The notes beneath the pieces are model-generated. The model worked only from the letters and a program-made list of their open reading frames with translations. It had not been told where the DNA came from and made no database searches. This document shows positions 34,910 through 42,891 of a DNA stretch of 61,238 nucleotides, piece by piece. The translations under genes were made by a program, and so were the position numbers. Position 1 is the first letter of the stretch. Each line of letters starts with the position of its first letter. Origin of the DNA: Clostridiales bacterium (GTDB lineage Bacteria; Bacillota; Clostridia; Oscillospirales; Acutalibacteraceae); contig DXYG01000006.1 of the NCBI GenBank assembly GCA_019415925.1, forward strand, positions 1 through 61,238. The letters are read 5' to 3'.

Positions 34910-34945
34910 AAAAACACCCCTCGTACATTCTATACGAGAGGTGTT
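34907..34945 (-). terminator. Terminator after the efp unit, overlapping the yunB start
   Basis: On the minus strand a 13-bp stem with one G-U pair (34933-34945 pairing with 34913-34925) closes a 7-base loop and is followed by seven T residues. The yunB ribosome binding site lies in the 3' arm and its TTG in the T-run. Confidence 0.9.
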
Positions 34946-34959
34946 AATTTGTGATTTAA

Positions 34960-35427
34960 TTATTCAACGTCTTCATCATCGCAGCAGCCGCAGGTACAGC
35001 CGTCTTCTGAACAACAACCGTCCTCATCAAATAAGTCTGAAAAATCAAACTCGAGAAGTTCGCCGCAATTCGGGCACTCAATTTCGCCCTCAAGAAGAAC
35101 ATCTTCGGAAACATTAAGTTTCTGTCCGCAGGCACCGCAGGTTACTTCATAAAAAGGATTGTCTTCATCCTCAAAATCACAGCAGTCGCAGTCATCATCA
35201 TCTTCATCGTCATAAATATCAGATTCAACGTCTGCAAGATCCTGATCGATTTCGTCAACCTGTGCGCTCAAATCGTCGTAAAGCTCCTCCATATCGCTTA
35301 CAGAATAAGCCATATCATCAAGAAGCTCAACAATTGCGTTAATAACCTTTACCTCAGGCTTTGACTCGTCAAGGCTAAGACCTTCGGCAAGTCCTTTGAT
35401 GTAAGAAATCTTTTCAGTTAAATTCAT
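34960..35427 (-). CDS. CD1247-type acidic, Cys-rich zinc-ribbon protein
   Basis: This 155-residue protein has a conserved helical N-terminus (EKISYIKGLAEGLSLDESKP) seen in clostridial proteins named after CD1247, then an acidic coiled region. A first cysteine cluster DCDCCDFEDED follows near residue 80. A zinc ribbon comes next (CGACGQKL and CPNCGELLEF, four Cys), and the tail is Cys- and acid-rich (CCSEDGCTCGCCDDEDVE). Function is unknown. AGGAG precedes ATG 35427, and it is co-transcribed with efp, 18 bases downstream, pointing to a link with translation by association only. Confidence 0.65.
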   Translation of the reverse strand: MNLTEKISYIKGLAEGLSLDESKPEVKVINAIVELLDDMAYSVSDMEELYDDLSAQVDEIDQDLADVESDIYDDEDDDDCDCCDFEDEDNPFYEVTCGACGQKLNVSEDVLLEGEIECPNCGELLEFDFSDLFDEDGCCSEDGCTCGCCDDEDVE

Positions 35428-35445
35428 AATAAACTCCTGCAGAGA

Positions 35446-36003
35446 TTATGCTCTGCCCATATATTCGCCTGTTCTTGTGTCAATCTGAATAACCTCGCCC
35501 TCGTCAATAAAGAGAGGAACTTTGATTTCAGCACCTGTTTCAAGAGTAGCAGGCTTTGTAGCGTTTGTAGCTGTGTCGCCCTTAAATCCGGGGTCAGTCT
35601 TTGTAACCTGAAGCTCAACAAAGTTAGGCGGCTCTACGCCGAAAACATTTCCTTTGTAAGAAAGAACCTTGCATACCATATTCTCTTTAACAAACTTGAA
35701 GTTGTCGCCGAGAACGCTCTTATTAATCGGAATCTGCTCCCATGTTTCGGTATCCATAAAGTAGTAAAGGTCACCGTCGGAATAGCTGTATTCCATATCC
35801 TTTCTGTCGATAAACGCAGTCGGATATTTATCGTTGGGGTTGAAGGTTTTTTCTACAACCGCACCTGTAATAACATTTCTGATTTTTGTTCTAACGAACG
35901 CAGCACCTTTACCGGGCTTTACATGCTGGAACTCAATGATTGAAACAACCTGTCCGTCCATTTCAAATGTAACGCCGTTTCTGAAATCACCTGCTGATAT
36001 CAT
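35446..36003 (-). CDS. efp: Translation elongation factor P
   Basis: EF-P relieves ribosome stalling at polyproline stretches. It has 185 residues in three beta-barrel domains. The tip of domain I is HVKPGKGAAF, with the lysine near residue 32 that is modified in other species; no modification enzyme is visible here. AGGAGG precedes ATG 36003, with its own promoter upstream. The gene is followed by the Cys-rich gene and a terminator. Confidence 0.97.
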   Translation of the reverse strand: MISAGDFRNGVTFEMDGQVVSIIEFQHVKPGKGAAFVRTKIRNVITGAVVEKTFNPNDKYPTAFIDRKDMEYSYSDGDLYYFMDTETWEQIPINKSVLGDNFKFVKENMVCKVLSYKGNVFGVEPPNFVELQVTKTDPGFKGDTATNATKPATLETGAEIKVPLFIDEGEVIQIDTRTGEYMGRA

Positions 36004-36067
36004 TAGTAATACCTCCTAAAATTAAGTTTATACGCCAAAAAAGCATTGCCGTAATATGACATTTAAC

Positions 36068-36096
36068 ATTATACATAAAAAGCAAGAAAATTGCAA
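36068..36096 (-). promoter_or_regulatory. Sigma-A-type promoter of efp
   Basis: On the minus strand TTGCAA (36091-36096) and TATAAT (36068-36073) are 17 bases apart. Confidence 0.8.
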
Positions 36097-36101
36097 GTGT
36101 T

Positions 36102-37193
36102 TTATAGAATTATAAGCTCTTTTGGCAAATAAACAAAGTTTTTGCAGCCTTTTTCGGTTACACAAACCATATCTTCTATCCTTACGCCGAACTTTTCGGG
36201 CAGATAGATGCCCGGTTCATCGGTAATTATCATACCTTTTTCAAGCGTAAAATCGCTTTTTGGTGAAACATTCGGAGCTTCGTGAATATCAAGTCCTACT
36301 CCGTGTCCCGTTGAGTGGCCGAAATATTTGCCGTAGCCTGCATTCTCTATAATATCTCTCGCTGTTTTATCAACATTACTGCATAAAACACCGCTTCTGA
36401 TTTTTTCAAGAGCCGCAAGCTGAGCTTTCAGTACAATACTGTAAATTTCCTGCATTTCGTCGGTTGCGTACCCGATTGCTATTGTTCTTGTTGTGTCGCT
36501 GTGATAACCTTCATAAACTGCTCCGATGTCAAAAGTAAAGAAATCTCCCTCTTTTACAATATCGTCAGACGGTACTCCGTGAGGCAATGAAGTCTTTTTT
36601 CCTGTGATTGTTATAAGGTCAAAAGAAATATCCTCCGCACCGTTCATCTTCATAAGATATTCAAGTCGTGCGGCAATTTCCATTTCGCTGACTCCGGGTT
36701 TTAAATAATTTAAAACCTCATTATAAGCTATTTCTGTAATTTGTTGTGCTTTTTGAATTTTCTCTATCTCGGTTTCATCTTTTATAATGCGGAGATTAGA
36801 AATCGCCTTATCAAGAGTTGAGGAGCTGTCACACTCAATTTGGTTCTCATCAAATAATGATTTAAAAGAATTAAAACGTGCAACAGTAATATCAGACGCT
36901 TCAAAAAAAAGCTTATTCACGGAGTTTTCTTTACTCACTTTAAGCAAATCAGTACCAAGCTTGCTAAAACAGATTACTTCACAACAGCTTGCTTTTTTCT
37001 TTGCCGCCTCAATATATCTGAAATCAACAAAAAGGAAGGTCTTTTCTGTTGTCACAAGCATAACGCCTTCACTGTTGAAAAAACCGCAAAGGTAGCCGAT
37101 GTTCTTCTGATTTGTAATAAACAATCCTTCATCATCATTTTTAAGAACCGTTTTTAAAGCATTAATTCTTTTACAGAATATTTCACTGTTCAT
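36102..37193 (-). CDS. M24-family Xaa-Pro aminopeptidase
   Basis: This 363-residue metallopeptidase has an N-terminal creatinase-like domain (1-130) and a C-terminal pita-bread domain. The metal ligands are in DIGAVYEGYHSDTTRT, GHGVGLDIHE, ITDEPGIY and RIEDM. It cleaves an N-terminal residue preceding proline, and its neighbour upstream of efp makes the usual pepP-efp pairing of Firmicutes. Its start ATG 37193 shares one base with the aroQ stop (TAATG). Confidence 0.93.
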   Translation of the reverse strand: MNSEIFCKRINALKTVLKNDDEGLFITNQKNIGYLCGFFNSEGVMLVTTEKTFLFVDFRYIEAAKKKASCCEVICFSKLGTDLLKVSKENSVNKLFFEASDITVARFNSFKSLFDENQIECDSSSTLDKAISNLRIIKDETEIEKIQKAQQITEIAYNEVLNYLKPGVSEMEIAARLEYLMKMNGAEDISFDLITITGKKTSLPHGVPSDDIVKEGDFFTFDIGAVYEGYHSDTTRTIAIGYATDEMQEIYSIVLKAQLAALEKIRSGVLCSNVDKTARDIIENAGYGKYFGHSTGHGVGLDIHEAPNVSPKSDFTLEKGMIITDEPGIYLPEKFGVRIEDMVCVTEKGCKNFVYLPKELIIL

Positions 37194-37624
37194 TACATCA
37201 AGTCCTTAAGAGCCTGTATTGCAAGAAAATAACTGTTTTTACCAAATCCCGCAATCTGTCCTGCACATACAGGTGCAATTACAGAAGTATGTCTGAATTC
37301 TTCTCTTGCGTGAATGTTAGACATATGAACCTCTATAAACGGAATTTTTACGCTGGCAATTGCGTCACGCAGAGCATAGCTGTAGTGAGTAAGTGCACCT
37401 GCGTTGATTACCACACCGTTATAGTATTCCCTTGCAGCATGGATTTTATCAATCAAATCGCCCTCGTGATTTGACTGGAAAACATCGGCAGTAAATCCAT
37501 TCTTCTCAGCACATTCCCTAATCTGAATTTCAATGCTTTCGGAGGTTTCAGTGCCGTAAATTCCCTTTTCACGAATTCCGACCATATTGAGGTTTGGACC
37601 TAACAAAACAAGAATTTTTTTCAT
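37193..37624 (-). CDS. aroQ: 3-dehydroquinate dehydratase, type II
   Basis: This dodecameric enzyme performs the third step of the shikimate pathway. It has 143 residues with the type II signatures GPNLNMVG, FQSNHEGDLID, INAGALTHYSYALRDA (catalytic His region) and EVHMSNIHAREEFR. AAGGTG precedes ATG 37624. It is placed between the rpsU terminator and the peptidase gene; no promoter was recognised, so it may depend on readthrough. Confidence 0.95.
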   Translation of the reverse strand: MKKILVLLGPNLNMVGIREKGIYGTETSESIEIQIRECAEKNGFTADVFQSNHEGDLIDKIHAAREYYNGVVINAGALTHYSYALRDAIASVKIPFIEVHMSNIHAREEFRHTSVIAPVCAGQIAGFGKNSYFLAIQALKDLM

Positions 37625-37652
37625 AGTATCACCTTAATCATTAATATAAATG

Positions 37653-37684
37653 ACAAAAAGCGGACAGATTGCTCTGTCCGCTTT
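37653..37684 (-). terminator. Terminator after rpsU
   Basis: On the minus strand AAGCGGACAG pairs with CTGTCCGCTT around a 5-base loop and is followed by TTTTTG. It begins 7 bases after the rpsU stop. Confidence 0.9.
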
Positions 37685-37690
37685 GTTTGA

Positions 37691-37867
37691 TTACCTGTAT
37701 TTGCGTTTGCGAGCTGCTTCGGATTTCTTTTTACGCTTTACAGAGGGCTTTTCATAAGCTTCTCTCTTGCGAACCTCAGCAATAACGCCAGCTCTGGCAC
37801 ACTGCTTTTTGAATCTTCTTAATGCACTTTCGAGTGATTCATTTTCCTTGAGTCTAATCTCTGCCAT
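37691..37867 (-). CDS. rpsU: 30S ribosomal protein S21
   Basis: This 58-residue basic protein was translated by hand. It starts MAEIRLKENESLESALRRFK and ends with a run of Arg and Lys (RKRKYR), the S21 pattern. GGGAGGG lies 7 bases before ATG 37867. It has a consensus promoter, a leader with two inverted repeats and a strong terminator, so it forms a monocistronic unit between leuS and aroQ. Confidence 0.96.
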   Translation of the reverse strand: MAEIRLKENESLESALRRFKKQCARAGVIAEVRKREAYEKPSVKRKKKSEAARKRKYR

Positions 37868-37884
37868 CTATCTTCCCTCCCATC

Positions 37885-37921
37885 TGCCATATGGCATGGG
37901 TACTTTGCATATAATTGCAAA
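37885..37921 (-). repeat. Two inverted repeats in the rpsU leader
   Basis: A perfect 12-bp palindrome TGCCATATGGCA (37885-37896) lies next to the ribosome binding site. TTTGCA-N6-TGCAAA (37904-37921) lies immediately after the -10 box. The second could be an operator, the first an RNA hairpin or homodimer site. Both are inferred from symmetry. Confidence 0.5.
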
Positions 37922-37925
37922 TCAT

Positions 37926-37954
37926 ATTATACATTATGTAACGAATAATGTCAA
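37926..37954 (-). promoter_or_regulatory. Consensus sigma-A promoter of rpsU
   Basis: On the minus strand TTGACA (37949-37954) and TATAAT (37926-37931) are a perfect match with a 17-base spacer, the strongest promoter in the window. Confidence 0.92.
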
Positions 37955-37997
37955 TAGAAATGTAGAATTTTAGGAAAAATTAAATTTTAATGAATTT

Positions 37998-40409
37998 TTA
38001 TGGCTTAACAACGAGGTTTACAAGCTTTTTGGGAACTACAATCTCTTTGATTATGTTCATTCCGTCAATAACTTTCCTGACATTTTCATCAGACTTTGCA
38101 AGATTAAGAATCTCGTCTTTTTGTGCATCTACGGGAATATTCAGCTTTGCTTTGATTTTTCCGTTGACCTGAACTACAATCTCAACACTTTCATCAACGC
38201 ACTTTGATTCGTCATATTCAGGCCATCTTGCCTCGGCAAGAATACCGTCACCGAGCTTGCAGGCTTCATACACTTCCTCTGTTACGTGAGGAGCAAAGGG
38301 ATTGAGTAGGATTGAGAAAATTCTCAGCTCTTCTTTGTTGATTGATTTTACGTTTGTAATATCGTTAATCAAAGCCATAAGTGTTGCTATAGCAGTATTG
38401 AACTTTATATTTTCAATGTCGTCGCCGACTTTCTTGATAGCTTTGTGGAAAGCACCCTCAAGCTCGGGACGTATTTTGTCGCCGTCAATGAGCATTGTCT
38501 GCAAGTTCCAGTAACGCTCAACAAATCTGCGACAGCCACGAATACTCGACTGACTCCAGGGAGCAGCCTTTTCAAAGTCACCGATAAACATCTCATAAAG
38601 GCGCATTGTATCGGCACCGTATTCTTCAACGATTTCATCGGGATTTACAACGTTTCCTCTTGACTTACTCATTTTTTCGCCGTTTTCGCCGAGAATCATA
38701 CCGTGAGATGTACGCTTTGCGTATGGTTCGGGAGTAGGAACAATTCCGAGGTCATAGAGGAACTTATGCCAGAAACGGCTGTAGAGCAAGTGAAGTGTTG
38801 TATGCTCCATACCGCCGTTGTACCAGTCAACAGGTGCCCAGTACTCAAGAGCTTCTTTAGAAGCAAGCTCTTTGTCATTGTGGGGGTCCATATAACGCAG
38901 ATAATACCACGAGGAGCCTGCCCACTGAGGCATAGTATCTGTTTCACGGTAAGCCTTTCCGCCGCAATGAGGACAAGTTGTTTCAATCCAGTCTGTCATT
39001 TTTGCAAGCGGAGATTCGCCGTTGTCTGTCGGCTCATAGGATTCTACCATAGGCAGTTTAAGCGGAAGCTCGCTTTCATCAATCGGAACATAACCGCACT
39101 TTTCACAATGAACAATCGGGATAGGCTCGCCCCAGTAACGCTGACGTGAGAATACCCAGTCACGAAGCTTATAGTTAACCTTTGCATGACCTTTACCCTC
39201 TTTTGTGAGCCAGTCGATAATCTTCTTCTTTGCTTCTTCTACGGTAAGTCCGTCAAGCATACCTGAGTTTACCATAACGCCTGTTGCGCAGTCGGTGAAT
39301 GGTTCTTCCTGAACATTACCGCCCTTGACAACCTCGATAATCGGTAAGTCAAACTTCTTTGCAAATTCCCAGTCACGTGTGTCGTGAGCAGGAACAGCCA
39401 TAATTGCACCTGTTCCGTAAGAAACAAGTACATAGTCGGAAATGAAAATCGGAATTTCTTTATTGTTGACAGGGTTGATAGCCATTACGCCGTCAAGTCT
39501 TACGCCTGTTTTGTCCTTGGCAACTTCAGTTCTTTCAAAGTCGGACTTACGTGCCGCAGCAGCCTGATAAGCCCTGATTTCGTCCATATTGCCGAGCTTA
39601 TCCGCCCACTTCTCAATAAGCGGATGTTCGGGTGAAATTACCATATATGTTGCACCGTAAAGTGTATCTGCTCTTGTGGTGTAAATTGTGAGGGTGTCGC
39701 CTGTGGTTGTTGTAAAGTCAACCTCAGCGCCCGTACTTCTGCCAATCCAGTTAATCTGCTGTGCCTTAACTCTGTCGGGATAATCAACAAGGTCGAGGTC
39801 ATTGATAAGTCTGTCTGCGTATTCGGTGATTTTAAGCATCCACTGCGACTTAACCTTATGTACGACCTCGCTTCCGCAACGTTCGCAAACGCCGTTTACA
39901 ACTTCCTCATTAGCAAGAACGCATTTACAGGAAGTGCACCAGTTTACATTCATCTCTTTTTTATAGGCAAGTCCCTTTTTAAAGAGTTGAATAAAAATCC
40001 ACTGTGTCCACTTGTAATAATCGGGATCGGTAGTGTTGATTTCTCTGCTCCAGTCAAAGGAAATACCGAGCGACTGAATCTGCTTTTTAAAGCGTTCAAT
40101 ATTATTCTTTGTAACAATCTCAGGGTGAATATGATTTTTGATAGCGTAATTTTCGGTGGGAAGTCCGAATGCGTCCCAACCGATAGGATAAAGCACATTG
40201 TAACCCTGAAGTCTGCGCTTTCTTGCAACGGTATCAAGTGCTGTGTAAGGTCTTGGGTGACCTACGTGCAAGCCCTGTCCCGAAGGATAAGGGAACTCGA
40301 TAAGCGCATAGAATTTTTCTTTATCAGAATTTTCTTCTGCGTGGAATACTCCCTTTTCCTCCCAAATTTTCTGCCATTTCTGTTCTGTGGTTTTGTGATT
40401 ATATTTCAA
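37998..40409 (-). CDS. leuS: Leucyl-tRNA synthetase
   Basis: LeuS charges tRNA-Leu and edits mischarged products. It has 803 residues. The HIGH motif is HVGH in GLHVGHPRPY near residue 47, the KMSKS motif is GEKMSKSRGN, and a zinc site CTSC...CERC is near residue 160. The CP1 editing domain is in place. The start is TTG 40409, preceded by GGGAGGG with 6 bases between; no ATG fits. It follows rsfS by 17 bases, so there is no T-box leader. Confidence 0.96.
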   Translation of the reverse strand: MKYNHKTTEQKWQKIWEEKGVFHAEENSDKEKFYALIEFPYPSGQGLHVGHPRPYTALDTVARKRRLQGYNVLYPIGWDAFGLPTENYAIKNHIHPEIVTKNNIERFKKQIQSLGISFDWSREINTTDPDYYKWTQWIFIQLFKKGLAYKKEMNVNWCTSCKCVLANEEVVNGVCERCGSEVVHKVKSQWMLKITEYADRLINDLDLVDYPDRVKAQQINWIGRSTGAEVDFTTTTGDTLTIYTTRADTLYGATYMVISPEHPLIEKWADKLGNMDEIRAYQAAAARKSDFERTEVAKDKTGVRLDGVMAINPVNNKEIPIFISDYVLVSYGTGAIMAVPAHDTRDWEFAKKFDLPIIEVVKGGNVQEEPFTDCATGVMVNSGMLDGLTVEEAKKKIIDWLTKEGKGHAKVNYKLRDWVFSRQRYWGEPIPIVHCEKCGYVPIDESELPLKLPMVESYEPTDNGESPLAKMTDWIETTCPHCGGKAYRETDTMPQWAGSSWYYLRYMDPHNDKELASKEALEYWAPVDWYNGGMEHTTLHLLYSRFWHKFLYDLGIVPTPEPYAKRTSHGMILGENGEKMSKSRGNVVNPDEIVEEYGADTMRLYEMFIGDFEKAAPWSQSSIRGCRRFVERYWNLQTMLIDGDKIRPELEGAFHKAIKKVGDDIENIKFNTAIATLMALINDITNVKSINKEELRIFSILLNPFAPHVTEEVYEACKLGDGILAEARWPEYDESKCVDESVEIVVQVNGKIKAKLNIPVDAQKDEILNLAKSDENVRKVIDGMNIIKEIVVPKKLVNLVVKP

Positions 40410-40426
40410 TTCAAGCCCTCCCGAAT

Positions 40427-40780
40427 TTAATCTACTATACCTGTAAGGTCAACAGGCTTTCCGTCCTGCCAGAGTCTGTCAAGGTCGTAAAATTCTCTTG
40501 CTTCATCTGAAAATACGTTTACAATTACGTCAACGTAGTCAAGCAATATCCAACTGTTCGAACGATACCCCTCAATATGACTTACGGAAATACCTGCTTC
40601 GTCAAGCCTGTACTCAACCTCGTCAGCAAGTGCTTTTACGTGAGTTGAGCTTGTACCCGTTGCGATTACCATATAATCTGCAAGAACGGATATATCGCTT
40701 ATTTCTATTACCTGTATATCTAAGCCTTTTTTACTGCTTATAGCCTTTGCCGCCATTACAGCCTGATCGTAAGAATTCAT
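40427..40780 (-). CDS. rsfS: Ribosomal silencing factor RsfS
   Basis: RsfS (Iojap/DUF143) binds L14 and blocks subunit joining when nutrients are scarce. It has 117 residues with the conserved SVLADYMVIATGTSSTHVKA (residues about 29-48) and GYRSNSWILLDYVDVIVNVF segments; the second part WILLDYVDVIVNVF is diagnostic. ATG 40780 forms an ATGA overlap with the yqeK stop. The yhbY-nadD-yqeK-rsfS order is the normal one. Confidence 0.95.
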   Translation of the reverse strand: MNSYDQAVMAAKAISSKKGLDIQVIEISDISVLADYMVIATGTSSTHVKALADEVEYRLDEAGISVSHIEGYRSNSWILLDYVDVIVNVFSDEAREFYDLDRLWQDGKPVDLTGIVD

Positions 40781-41361
40781 TTACTCTTTCCTTTCATGGA
40801 GTTATTTAAAACAATTTCGTTGTAACAAGCAAGCTCATCAGGGTGAATTGCAAGCTCACGTGAGGATAAATCAGAAAAAGTGAATTTAAACCCGTAAAGC
40901 ATTGCGTCCTCAAGACTTTTTCTTGACTTTTTGCGCATTGTTGCAACGCCCTTGTATGTACGCTCCTCCGAAGTGAAATCTGCCACAAAAATGATTTTTT
41001 CAAGAAGCGACATACCTGCTCTGCCGGTCGTGTGGTAACAAATCGCATTTAAAATATCTTCATCATCGATATCTAAATGATTTTTAATATAAACACTTCC
41101 GCTTATACCGTGCCACAGCTTGGGAGCGTTTTTTTGAATATCGTCTAAGATTATACCACTGTCAAGCATAATTTGCAACTGTTCTTCTTTCGGCATTTCT
41201 TTTGTAATATCGTGAAGAATACCTGAAATTGCGGCTTTTTCTTCATCACCGCCGTAACGCTTAGCAAGCTTAACAGCCTCTTTTGACACATTTACACAGT
41301 GATTGTACCTGTTTTCACTCATCATAGATTTAATAATCTTTTTATATTCGGCGATACTCAA
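40777..41361 (-). CDS. yqeK: HD-domain Ap4A hydrolase YqeK
   Basis: YqeK is an HD-domain metal-dependent phosphohydrolase; its family cleaves diadenosine tetraphosphate to two ADP. It has 194 residues with metal ligands His21 (RYNHCVNV), His50-Asp51 (ILHDITKE) and a later CYHTTGR and IIFVADF. The start is TTG 41361 with GGGAG upstream. It sits between nadD and rsfS with 6 bases to nadD. Confidence 0.93.
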   Translation of the reverse strand: MSIAEYKKIIKSMMSENRYNHCVNVSKEAVKLAKRYGGDEEKAAISGILHDITKEMPKEEQLQIMLDSGIILDDIQKNAPKLWHGISGSVYIKNHLDIDDEDILNAICYHTTGRAGMSLLEKIIFVADFTSEERTYKGVATMRKKSRKSLEDAMLYGFKFTFSDLSSRELAIHPDELACYNEIVLNNSMKGKSK

Positions 41362-41367
41362 TTTCAG

Positions 41368-41973
41368 TCACTCCCTGTAGAGATTATTTTTTACTATATA
41401 TTCATAAACATTCCTGTCAATTAAAGATTTAATCAAATCATAGTTTTCTATATTTTCTCTGATAAAGGTTGAAGAAACACTCAAAACAGGTTCTTCAAGT
41501 ATGCAAGCCTTTGCACCCAAAGGTTTAAGATAATTATGATAGTGTCTGTTCAGTATTTCAGAATCCGACGAATTTCTCGGAACAGCTGCTATAATCGCTT
41601 TGTCAAAAATGATTTCGGGATTTTTCCATTTTTCAAGCGTTAAGAACATATCTGCTCCCGTTATGAAATACAAAGTATCATTTGGATAAATATCTTTAAG
41701 GCTTGTCAGGGTTTCATAGGTGTAGCTTTTACCTTTTCTTTTGATTTCAATGTCTGAAACAGAAAAATCCGGATAATTCTGAACAGCTATATTGCACATA
41801 TTGAGCCTGTGAACTTCACTTTCCAAATCTTTATCAGATTTATGCGGAGGAGTGTAGGTGGGAATGAAAATAACACTGTCAAGATTAAGCTTTTCTTTGC
41901 AATACAACGCAAGTAAAGTATGCCCATTATGAATCGGGTTAAAGGTTCCGCCTATTATACCTATTTTACTCAT
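41368..41973 (-). CDS. nadD: Nicotinate-nucleotide adenylyltransferase
   Basis: NadD makes nicotinate adenine dinucleotide from nicotinate mononucleotide and ATP in NAD synthesis. It has 201 residues with the nucleotidyltransferase motifs GGTFNPIHNGH (residues about 8-18) and SVSSTFIREN near the C-terminus. ATG 41973 overlaps the yhbY stop by 4 bases. Confidence 0.95.
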   Translation of the reverse strand: MSKIGIIGGTFNPIHNGHTLLALYCKEKLNLDSVIFIPTYTPPHKSDKDLESEVHRLNMCNIAVQNYPDFSVSDIEIKRKGKSYTYETLTSLKDIYPNDTLYFITGADMFLTLEKWKNPEIIFDKAIIAAVPRNSSDSEILNRHYHNYLKPLGAKACILEEPVLSVSSTFIRENIENYDLIKSLIDRNVYEYIVKNNLYRE

Positions 41974-42275
41974 TTCTTTTTCGCCTTTGGTAAAACGATA
42001 ACAGGCTCGTCAGGATTTTCACGATAAAGAACAAATTTTGAGCCTATAACCTGAACTACATCGGCACTGCATTTTTCAGCAAGAATTTCAGCCGCTTCTC
42101 TTGAAGAATATGCGCTGTTTTCAAGCACCTTGCCTTTTATTATTTCACGTGCAGTCAAGGCTGTATCTGCCTGACGTATAATATTGTCAGTGATTTCACC
42201 CTTGCCCACAATAAGAATTGTATCAAGTTTATTCGCAAGGCTTCTGAGATAAGCCCTCTGTTTACTTGTCAGCAT
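41970..42275 (-). CDS. yhbY: CRM-domain RNA-binding protein YhbY
   Basis: YhbY is a small 50S-associated RNA-binding protein. It has 101 residues with the signature LTSKQRAYLRSLANKL and the GKGE loop (ILIVGKGEITDNII, about 20-33). AAAGGA precedes ATG 42275. It lies between rdgB and nadD. Confidence 0.93.
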   Translation of the reverse strand: MLTSKQRAYLRSLANKLDTILIVGKGEITDNIIRQADTALTAREIIKGKVLENSAYSSREAAEILAEKCSADVVQVIGSKFVLYRENPDEPVIVLPKAKKK

Positions 42276-42292
42276 ATACTAAATCCTTTCGG

Positions 42293-42886
42293 TTATTTTT
42301 CAAGATATTTTTCAAGCTCTGCTTTAAGTTTTCTCAAAGCCTTTCCCCTGTGACTTACTGCATCTTTTTCATCAGAAGAAAGCTCTGCATAGCTTTTATC
42401 TCCGTATTTAAAAATCGGGTCGTAGCCAAATCCGCCGTTACCGTGAGGCTCAAATGCAATACTTCCCTCACAGATTCCCTCAACTTCAATTTTATCTCCG
42501 TTTGGCAGAATACAACAGATTGCACAGGAAAAATGAGCCGTTCTGTCTTTTTCAGGAACATCTTTAAGCTCTGTAAGGAGCTTATTGTTTTTATCCTCGT
42601 CAGTTGCGTTTTCACCTGCATAACGTGCGGAAAAAATCCCCGGACGTCCGTCCAATGCATCAACACATAAACCCGAATCATCTGCTACTGAAGGTAAGCC
42701 TGTTTTTTTATACGCCGCTTCTGCCTTTATGAAAGCGTTTTCGGCAAAGGTTGTCCCTGTTTCCTTGACATCATCAAGGGAAATACCCTCAGCTTTTGCA
42801 GAAACTGCATTAATTCCGAGAGGATTTAAGATGCGTTCAAGCTCTTTGAGTTTTTTAGGATTATTTGTAGCAATAATAAATTTCAT
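42293..42886 (-). CDS. rdgB: XTP/dITP diphosphatase (RdgB/HAM1)
   Basis: This enzyme removes non-canonical purine nucleoside triphosphates from the pool. It has 197 residues with ATNNPKKLKELERI at the N-terminus, SVADDSGLCVDALDG near residue 68, FGYDPIF and the final SHRGKALRKL. GGAG precedes ATG 42886. It is 5 bases downstream of ftsY. Confidence 0.96.
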   Translation of the reverse strand: MKFIIATNNPKKLKELERILNPLGINAVSAKAEGISLDDVKETGTTFAENAFIKAEAAYKKTGLPSVADDSGLCVDALDGRPGIFSARYAGENATDEDKNNKLLTELKDVPEKDRTAHFSCAICCILPNGDKIEVEGICEGSIAFEPHGNGGFGYDPIFKYGDKSYAELSSDEKDAVSHRGKALRKLKAELEKYLEK

Positions 42887-42891
42887 ATTCT

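Noticed and set aside
39858..40430. 190-residue plus-strand ORF
   Set aside because: It is entirely antisense to the N-terminal part of leuS, has no ribosome binding site and no recognisable domain; it is a shadow of a conserved gene.
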